A stretch of DNA of 38,565 nucleotides, from contig NZ_LSUQ01000024.1 in NCBI RefSeq assembly GCF_001642725.1, positions 1 to 38,565 of the forward strand, in the 5' to 3' direction. Positions 32,691 through 38,565 of this stretch are shown here, piece after piece (the stretch's first letter is position 1; every line of letters begins with the position of its first letter). Origin of the DNA: Ferroacidibacillus organovorans. Lineage in GTDB: Bacteria > Bacillota > Bacilli > Alicyclobacillales > SLC66. The translations under genes and the position numbers were made by a program. The notes under the pieces were generated by a model. The model ran no database searches. It had not been told where the DNA came from and worked only from the letters and a program-made list of their open reading frames with translations.

Positions 32691-35600
32691 GAGGCAATTC
32701 CTCCTTATTCTCGTAAACCTTGTCGAGCTGTGACAAGACACGAATCGTCATGTCGAGAATCATGTCGTCTTTCAAACCTCGCCCTTCAAGAATGAGCGTG
32801 TACACATCCCCCGTTGACTTGAGGCGCATCCGTCGCGGATAGAGTTGAGTCAGCTCAAACAAACGCGCGCCCGACATCTTCTCTGTGCGCTCTGACCTGA
32901 AGGTGATATGCATATCATGCCCCTGTTTGACGATGGAAGCCAGATCATGCTCGTGCGCAAAGGCGCGAATTCTTGCAATCATGACCAACTGGTGCACCGG
33001 GTCAGGCAAATTTCCAAAACGATCTTCCAATTCTTCGTACAGATCATCCACATCTTGACGTCGAATCGCCGCGACAATCTTCTTGTACATCTCGATTTTT
33101 TGCATCGGATCGGTGACATAGTCATCCGGCAAATACGCGTCCATCGAGATTTCCACCGTTGGCTCCGGCTTTTCCTGCACGCTATCGCCGCGCAATTCGC
33201 GCACCGCTTCGGCGAGCATCTCCGTGTACATGTCGAATCCAACCGCACTGATAAATCCGTGCTGTTCTGCGCCCAAAATATTGCCCGCACCGCGAATGGA
33301 CAGATCGCGCATGGCAATTTTGAACCCACTGCCAAGCTCCGTGAACTCTTTGATGGCTTGGAGCCTTTTTTCCGCCACTTCCGTGAGCACCTTGTCCTGT
33401 TGATAGGTGAAATACGCATATGCAATGCGATTGGAACGACCTACGCGACCGCGCAATTGATACAATTGTGAAAGTCCCATACGATCCGCATGAAAGACAA
33501 TCAACGTGTTAACGTTCGGAATGTCGAGCCCCGTTTCAATGATTGTCGTCGACACGAGCACATCCGTATCACCCTGAAGAAAATCGAGCATCACCCGTTC
33601 TAACTCATCCTCTGCCATCTGACCGTGCCCAACGGCCACCCGCGCATCCGGAACGAGACGCGCCACCCGCTCTGCAATCGAGTCGATGCCCTTGACCTGA
33701 TTGTAGAGTACGTATACTTGTCCACCTCGGCTGATCTCGCGCTCTATGCTTTCTCGAAGCAATGCATCACTGTATTCTACCACATAGGTCTGGACAGGAA
33801 AACGATTCTCCGGCGGCGTCTCAATCACCGATAGATCGCGAAGGCCTACCATCGACAGGTGGAGGGTGCGCGGAATCGGTGTCGCAGTAAGCGTCAGACA
33901 GTCCACATTGGCGCGCAATTGCTTGAGCCGCTCTTTGTGTGTGACGCCAAATCGCTGTTCTTCATCCACGATAAGAAGACCGAGGTCTTTGAATGCAATC
34001 TGTTTTTGTAGCAAGCGATGCGTCCCGATAACGATGTCGACCGCGCCTGTCTTAAGACCCTGCATCACGCGCGTCGTTTCCGTTTTTGAGCGAAATCGAC
34101 TCAGCACCTCAACCGTGACGGGATAGCCGGAGAAGCGCTCGCGAAACGTCTCATAGTGCTGTTGCGCAAGGATCGTCGTCGGCACGAGCACAGCGACCTG
34201 TTTGCTGTCAAAAACAGCTTTTGACGCCGCGCGAATGGCCACTTCCGTCTTGCCGTACCCCACATCGCCACAGAGCAACCGATCCATGGGGCGCGCCCGC
34301 TCCATGTCACTTTTGATGTCGCGAATGGCGCGCAGTTGATCCGGCGTCTCTTCATATGGGAACATCGTTTCAAAGTCGCGCTGCCAGTCGGTATCCTCCC
34401 GGAACGGGTAGCCGGGTGTCGCCTCGCGCTGCGCGTAGAGTTTGATCAGTTGTTCTGCGATATCCTGCACTGATTTCCTGACCTTGCTCTTTGCCCGGGC
34501 AAAATCCGTTCCGCCGAGATGGTGAACGCGCGGCTCTTTCTCCTCATTGCCAAGATATTTCTGGACGAGATTAATCTGCTCGACAGGGACATACAACTTG
34601 TCATTTCCTGCATAGCGAAGATTGAGATAATCCCTGTGATTGCCTTCAATGACGAGCGTTTCAATTCCGAGATACTTTGCGATGCCGTGCGTGGCGTGCA
34701 CAACATAATCGCCCACCTGGAGATCCTGATAGCTCTTAATCTTTGCGGCTTCCGACGCGTCACTGCGGACGCGACGCGCCCGCTTTTTCGTCGCGAACAC
34801 CTCGTTTTCCGAGATGACCGCAAGGTGAACGCCCGACCATTCAAACCCCGCAGAGAGTGCGCCGATGAGGATCATCGGTTTCTCAAGCGCTGGATCAAAC
34901 GTCTCCACAATGGTTGCCGAGATGGAAAAATCCTCAAGTACGCGAAGGAGTCGCTCTGACCGCTCCCGATCGCTCGCGAGCAACACGACCTTTTCATTCG
35001 CCTTCATCATGCGCGCAATCTCGCTCTTTAAAAGTGGCAACTGTCCGTGAAACTGCTGCATGACGCGCGTGCTCACCGTGAGACTCTCGGTGAGTGCAAT
35101 CCCCGACATATGGCGCGGGAGAAGGCTGACATAGAGATGACGCTGAAGCGGTCTTGTCACAAACAAGCGCGTCGGATCGATCGCCTCCACCAAATTGGGG
35201 AGAATCTCGCCGTGCTCAAGCGCCCCCGCGGTCCACTCGGCCTCTTCGCGGGCGATGCGTTCCATCGTTTCGCGCAAGCGCGTCGGTTCATCAAATAGAA
35301 TGATCGCATCCTGCGGCACGTGATCCAAAAGCTTCGCATCCCGCTGCTCAAGCCACCCTGCATACCGCAACAAGCCGGGAAAATGCACCGCGCTGCGCAT
35401 GCGCTCAAGATCGCGGCCAAGGTGCTCGCGCAGGTGCTCGCGCGTCTCAACCGATGATACGCGCTGAATCTGGTCGTGAAGGCGCGCCTCTACAAGATCT
35501 GCAAGCGCATGCAATTCCTGGGCCGTGGCAATCAACTCGCGCGCGGGCCAGAGGCGAACTTCGTTCATCTTTTCGAGGCTTCGCTGCGTCTCCGGATCAA

Positions 35601-36213
35601 AAAAGCGGATCGAATCAATCTCCAAATCAAACCACTCCACGCGCACCGGTTGCCCGTATAGCGCGTACACATCGAGAATGCCTCCGCGCAGGCTGCACTG
35701 CCCGCGCGCCTCAACCCGCTCGACGCGCTCATAGCCCATGTCGATAAGATGGATCATCACATCTTTTGGATCATGCGTTTCTCCACACACAAGTTTCGTG
35801 GCAGCATTTTGCAGATGTTGAGGTGAAAAGATGCGTTGCGAGAGCGCCCGAATCGTCGTCACGATCACAGGGGTTGCGCGCTCAGACAGGCGCGCGAGTG
35901 TACTCATGCGCAGCGCCGCAAGCTCTGGACTAAAAGCAATCATCTCACTGTGGGAAATTTCCCGCTCCGGGAAAAGGCATACCTCCTCATCTCGCAGCCA
36001 CTCTGTCAAATCTCCCGCAATCACTTCTGCCGCCTGCATGGAGTGCGCTGCGATAACGACTGGGTAGCCGCGTTTACAAACTGTCGCATAGAGCAGATGA
36101 CGCGCGGCTCCGCCAATCCCCGAGAGTGCGACGCTTGCCCCCGGTTTCTCAAGCGCGCGATGGATGCTTTTTACATCAGGAACAGACGCTACATGAAGCA
36201 CCAACTCGCGCAT
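32665..36213 (-). CDS. mfd: Transcription-repair coupling factor
   Basis: Mfd pushes stalled RNA polymerase off damaged DNA and recruits UvrA. The 1182-aa chain has the UvrB-like N-terminal modules, the polymerase-interacting domain (LQVGDYVVHATHGIAKYLG), and the RecG-like translocase. That contains Walker A GDVGYGKTEVA, the DEEQRFGV box, TATPIPRTL and the arginine-finger motif RGRVGRS. A C-terminal TRCF domain follows (AYLPDDYV). The ATG at 36213 has GGGAG 8 bases upstream; earlier in-frame ATGs are less well placed. It lies between fin and spoVT as in Bacillus, and its end overlaps the lipoprotein gene by 26 bases. Confidence 0.97.
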   Translation of the reverse strand: MRELVLHVASVPDVKSIHRALEKPGASVALSGIGGAARHLLYATVCKRGYPVVIAAHSMQAAEVIAGDLTEWLRDEEVCLFPEREISHSEMIAFSPELAALRMSTLARLSERATPVIVTTIRALSQRIFSPQHLQNAATKLVCGETHDPKDVMIHLIDMGYERVERVEARGQCSLRGGILDVYALYGQPVRVEWFDLEIDSIRFFDPETQRSLEKMNEVRLWPARELIATAQELHALADLVEARLHDQIQRVSSVETREHLREHLGRDLERMRSAVHFPGLLRYAGWLEQRDAKLLDHVPQDAIILFDEPTRLRETMERIAREEAEWTAGALEHGEILPNLVEAIDPTRLFVTRPLQRHLYVSLLPRHMSGIALTESLTVSTRVMQQFHGQLPLLKSEIARMMKANEKVVLLASDRERSERLLRVLEDFSISATIVETFDPALEKPMILIGALSAGFEWSGVHLAVISENEVFATKKRARRVRSDASEAAKIKSYQDLQVGDYVVHATHGIAKYLGIETLVIEGNHRDYLNLRYAGNDKLYVPVEQINLVQKYLGNEEKEPRVHHLGGTDFARAKSKVRKSVQDIAEQLIKLYAQREATPGYPFREDTDWQRDFETMFPYEETPDQLRAIRDIKSDMERARPMDRLLCGDVGYGKTEVAIRAASKAVFDSKQVAVLVPTTILAQQHYETFRERFSGYPVTVEVLSRFRSKTETTRVMQGLKTGAVDIVIGTHRLLQKQIAFKDLGLLIVDEEQRFGVTHKERLKQLRANVDCLTLTATPIPRTLHLSMVGLRDLSVIETPPENRFPVQTYVVEYSDALLRESIEREISRGGQVYVLYNQVKGIDSIAERVARLVPDARVAVGHGQMAEDELERVMLDFLQGDTDVLVSTTIIETGLDIPNVNTLIVFHADRMGLSQLYQLRGRVGRSNRIAYAYFTYQQDKVLTEVAEKRLQAIKEFTELGSGFKIAMRDLSIRGAGNILGAEQHGFISAVGFDMYTEMLAEAVRELRGDSVQEKPEPTVEISMDAYLPDDYVTDPMQKIEMYKKIVAAIRRQDVDDLYEELEDRFGNLPDPVHQLVMIARIRAFAHEHDLASIVKQGHDMHITFRSERTEKMSGARLFELTQLYPRRMRLKSTGDVYTLILEGRGLKDDMILDMTIRVLSQLDKVYENKEELPHAKQNTLS

Positions 36214-36324
36214 ACCTATCTCTCCCATCCCAAGCCCACGAAAGAAGTTCAAATCCTACAACGCAAAAAGGCCCATTCCGAATCGGAGAAGGGCATGTAT
36301 TAGCTATAGCGACCGTTCCAAGCG

Positions 36325-36558
36325 CTATTGAAGCGGCGTTTTTTCAAGCACCAGACTGGGGTGTTTGGCAATCGCCGACTCACAGTACTCGCAGACCGTC
36401 GTAACGTAGAGGTTCTGATCTGTGACATCATAATAAATGATATCCGCTCTCTCTTCCGGAGTCAAAGATGTAAAACCAAGCACGCTTGCAGAGAGCCCAT
36501 CTCCGTCAATTTCACCCACAAGATTTTTGCAATAGCGGCAAGTATACACAATCTTCAC
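36325..36558 (-). CDS. fin: Anti-sigma-F factor Fin
   Basis: Fin inhibits sigma-F during the switch to sigma-G in the forespore. The 77-aa protein has two zinc-type cysteine pairs, YTCRYCKNLVG and CEYCESAI, with the family block LGFTSLTPEERADIIYY between. GTG 36558 has GGAGAG about 10 bases upstream; the longer frame (from 36615) has no family support. Located between pth and mfd as in Bacillus (yabK). Confidence 0.93.
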   Translation of the reverse strand: MKIVYTCRYCKNLVGEIDGDGLSASVLGFTSLTPEERADIIYYDVTDQNLYVTTVCEYCESAIAKHPSLVLEKTPLQ

Positions 36559-36630
36559 GATACGCTCTCTCCGATCTTGGTGCACGCCGAGCGCTTTGTC
36601 TTCGGCGGCGTCCAAACGGACACGCTATCA

Positions 36631-37209
36631 TTATTTTACATTTGATGCGGAATTAAACCTATTCATGACAAGTGGGAACGATTCCACACAAAATGCATGC
36701 GCCGCCTCTACGGCGCGCTCGACTGCCGCTTCAACACGGATGCGGTCGTCCCGCGAAAAAGGGTGCAGGACGTGATCGATGACGAGCGTTCCCGGTTCGG
36801 GACGGCCAATCCCTACGCGAATGCGCGGAAACGTTTGTGTGCCTAATTCTTGAATGATCGATTTCATTCCGTTGTGCCCACCAGAACCGCCCTTCTCGCG
36901 AAGTCGCAACGCACCTGCGCTTAGATCCATATCGTCATAAATCACAAGCAAGTCCTGTTCTGGGTCGAGACCCTTCTCTCGCACGGCGCGCGCGATCGAA
37001 AGTCCACTGCGATTCATGAAGGTTTGCGGCCGCATAAGAATGACTGCCTCACCGCGCACATCCGTCTCGGCGATCTGTGCATCCCACTTACCTTTTTCAC
37101 GCACGCCTGGAAGCGTTTTGAGCCACGCCTCAACGCACCAAAACCCGACGTTGTGTCGGGTCTTTGCGTATTCTTTTCCCGGATTCCCAAGACCTACAAT
37201 CAGTTTCAC
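36631..37209 (-). CDS. pth: Peptidyl-tRNA hydrolase
   Basis: Pth releases tRNA from stalled peptidyl-tRNA. The start KLIVGLGNPGKEYAKTRHNVGF contains the catalytic histidine. The motifs RPQTFMNRSG, YDDMDLSAG and GGSGGHNGMKSI, followed by RIRVGIGRP, are all present. The GTG at 37209 gives the usual N-terminus and 192 aa, although GGAG lies 13 bases upstream; a TTG at 37221 is too close to that site. In Bacillus this gene is spoVC, between ctc and fin, as here. Confidence 0.96.
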   Translation of the reverse strand: MKLIVGLGNPGKEYAKTRHNVGFWCVEAWLKTLPGVREKGKWDAQIAETDVRGEAVILMRPQTFMNRSGLSIARAVREKGLDPEQDLLVIYDDMDLSAGALRLREKGGSGGHNGMKSIIQELGTQTFPRIRVGIGRPEPGTLVIDHVLHPFSRDDRIRVEAAVERAVEAAHAFCVESFPLVMNRFNSASNVK

Positions 37210-37257
37210 GGCTCTGATCAAACTCCCCCATAGCCCCTACGAGAACAAAATCACGCA

Positions 37258-37863
37258 CTATGCGCTTGGCGTTGTCGTCCGTTCTACAGCGTCTGGAGCG
37301 GCGCCTACATCTGCCACAGTCGCCTTTGGCGCGAGCACTGAGATGACGATTTCGCCTGGATCTTCTGCCAGATCCACGCCTGACGGCAATGTCACATCAC
37401 GCATGTGCATGACTTCGCCTACGTTTAGATGGCCGATGTCTAACGCGATCCACTCTGGAATGTCATCGAGTTTCGCGGAGATGGTAACCTCCAACGTCTG
37501 TTGTTGAACGATGCCACCGCGTTTTTCTACTGCTTCGAGTCCTTGTAAGATGAGCGGAACGCTGGCTTCTGTTTTCTCATCGCCCACAACCTCATGAAAC
37601 TCTACGTCTAGGATGTGACGCGAGATCGGATGGCGATGGATTCGCTGAACGATCGACGGATGAACCACCCCGTCACACTCGATTCGTACAACGCGATGAC
37701 CTGCGATGCGCTGGCGCACAACATCCTCCGCGAGCATAATCGAAAGCGGCGCGTGGCCACGACCGTAAATGACTCCCATCACCGTCCCCGCTTTGCGAAG
37801 ACGTTTGCGCGTCCCTTTGTTGGAAGGCGAGCGCATCTGAGCCTCGATTGTCTGTGCCGTCAT
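37258..37863 (-). CDS. ctc: Ribosomal protein bL25 / general stress protein Ctc
   Basis: bL25 binds 5S rRNA; the two-domain Ctc form is stress-linked in Bacillus. The N-terminal domain reads KGTRKRLRKAGTVMGVIYG, then the strand SRHILDVEFHEV. The C-terminal domain has the typical LDDIPEWIALDIGHLNVGEVMHMRDV. The ATG at 37863 follows AAGGAGG by 9 bases; 35 upstream codons lack conservation. The length is 201 aa. It lies between prs and pth, the conserved order. Confidence 0.95.
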   Translation of the reverse strand: MTAQTIEAQMRSPSNKGTRKRLRKAGTVMGVIYGRGHAPLSIMLAEDVVRQRIAGHRVVRIECDGVVHPSIVQRIHRHPISRHILDVEFHEVVGDEKTEASVPLILQGLEAVEKRGGIVQQQTLEVTISAKLDDIPEWIALDIGHLNVGEVMHMRDVTLPSGVDLAEDPGEIVISVLAPKATVADVGAAPDAVERTTTPSA

Positions 37864-37971
37864 TCCAAGTTCCTCCTTCGTGTGGCAGGTGCAAGACCTG
37901 CTCCCCCACAGGATTCCCAAAGGATGACGTTTCCAATCGATTCGCTCAGAAGACTCGGCCACCCTCACGGC

Positions 37972-38565
37972 TCAGTCAAACAATTCACTGATGCTGCGCA
38001 TGTCGTTCACACGCATGATTGCTTCAGCGATAATCTCTGCCACGGAGAGCGTCACCAGCTTGTCCATCGTTTGATAATCGCGCCGCGCGATCGTGTTTGT
38101 CACAACGACCTCTTCAATCGGCGCCTGATTCAGTCGGTCGAGCGCCGGCGGAGACAGTACGGCGTGCGTGCAACACGCGTAGATGGACGCCGCACCCTGC
38201 TCGCGAAGCGCCTCAGCGGCGAGCGCAATCGTGCCCCCCGTGTCGATAATGTCATCAATTAAAATCGCGTGACGGCCGCGCACGTCCCCGATAATATTCA
38301 TCACTTCTGAAACATTGGGCTCTGGTCGCCGTTTGTCAATGATCGCAAGCGTTGCCCCGAGGCGCTCGGCCAGCTGCCGCGCGCGCGTGACGCCGCCGAG
38401 ATCCGGCGAGACCACCACCACGTTCTCCATATTCTTATGCTCGAAATAGCGCGCGAGAATCGGCATGCCCACCAAGTGATCCAGCGGAATATTAAAAAAT
38501 CCCTGAATCTGTCCGGCGTGCAGATCCATGCAAATGACACGGCTCGCGCCTGCCGTCTGTATGAG
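37972..38565 (-). CDS. prs: Ribose-phosphate pyrophosphokinase, 5' end cut by the window edge
   Basis: Prs makes PRPP from ribose 5-phosphate and ATP. The visible 197 C-terminal residues contain [35 protein letters not shown], the flexible loop [10 protein letters not shown] and the PRPP-binding loop [13 protein letters not shown]. The reading frame runs off the right edge, so the N-terminal third is missing from the window. The gap to ctc (37864-37971) is 108 bases. Confidence 0.96.
   Translation of the reverse strand, partial: LIQTAGASRVICMDLHAGQIQGFFNIPLDHLVGMPILARYFEHKNMENVVVVSPDLGGVTRARQLAERLGATLAIIDKRRPEPNVSEVMNIIGDVRGRHAILIDDIIDTGGTIALAAEALREQGAASIYACCTHAVLSPPALDRLNQAPIEEVVVTNTIARRDYQTMDKLVTLSVAEIIAEAIMRVNDMRSISELFD

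Overview
The window looks like chromosome from a spore-forming Firmicute of the Bacillales, most likely an Alicyclobacillaceae-type organism (inference). It has moderately high GC coding sequence, strong AGGAGG-type ribosome binding sites, frequent GTG/TTG starts, and the sporulation-linked gene order prs - ctc - pth(spoVC) - fin - mfd - spoVT at the right end, as in Bacillus.

Left end (1-4.2 kb, minus strand): a thiolase running off the edge, fdhD, and a FadF-type membrane Fe-S reductase that links electron-transfer flavoprotein to menaquinone. The fadF promoter carries a perfect palindrome resembling a FadR (TetR family) box, so this is a fatty-acid or acyl-CoA oxidation neighbourhood. From 4.2 to 6.4 kb lies a more AT-rich accessory patch: a stand-alone Fic AMP-transferase, an unknown membrane protein with an unclear start, and an orphan AbrB/MazE-type regulator.

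The centre-left (6.6-14.4 kb, minus strand) is a tightly coupled lysine-degradation operon: kdd - kamA - kamB - kamC - kamD - kamE, then a glutaredoxin-like gene. It is headed by a clear sigma-54 (-24/-12) promoter. The last gene has an in-frame TGA exactly where the first cysteine of the redox CxxC motif should be. Just downstream is a 6-bp hairpin with a GGU loop at the position expected of a bacterial SECIS. The best reading is an unannotated selenocysteine glutaredoxin in a lysine aminomutase operon. The later pathway genes kce and kal are not in the window.

14.4-20.3 kb: a 55-aa unknown small protein, a MarR regulator, a mismatch-specific uracil/thymine DNA glycosylase and a large MMPL/RND exporter with a perfect palindrome in front of it. 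Beyond that are a decayed AbrB-PIN toxin-antitoxin pair and a 450-base stretch holding only a terminator.

20.3-25.2 kb (minus strand): speE - speB - DUF1934 - HD phosphohydrolase - PAS/sigma-54 activator, all overlapping or nearly so. The activator is the obvious candidate to drive the kam operon. 25.4-28.8 kb (plus strand): a class A penicillin-binding protein and an aspartate-type aminotransferase. 28.9-30.9 kb: two unknown basic helical proteins facing each other across a strong bidirectional terminator, and an SGNH hydrolase with a leader that can form competing hairpins. 31.0-38.6 kb (minus strand): the spoVT-mfd-fin-pth-ctc-prs block, with an added PrsA-like lipoprotein gene overlapping the end of mfd.
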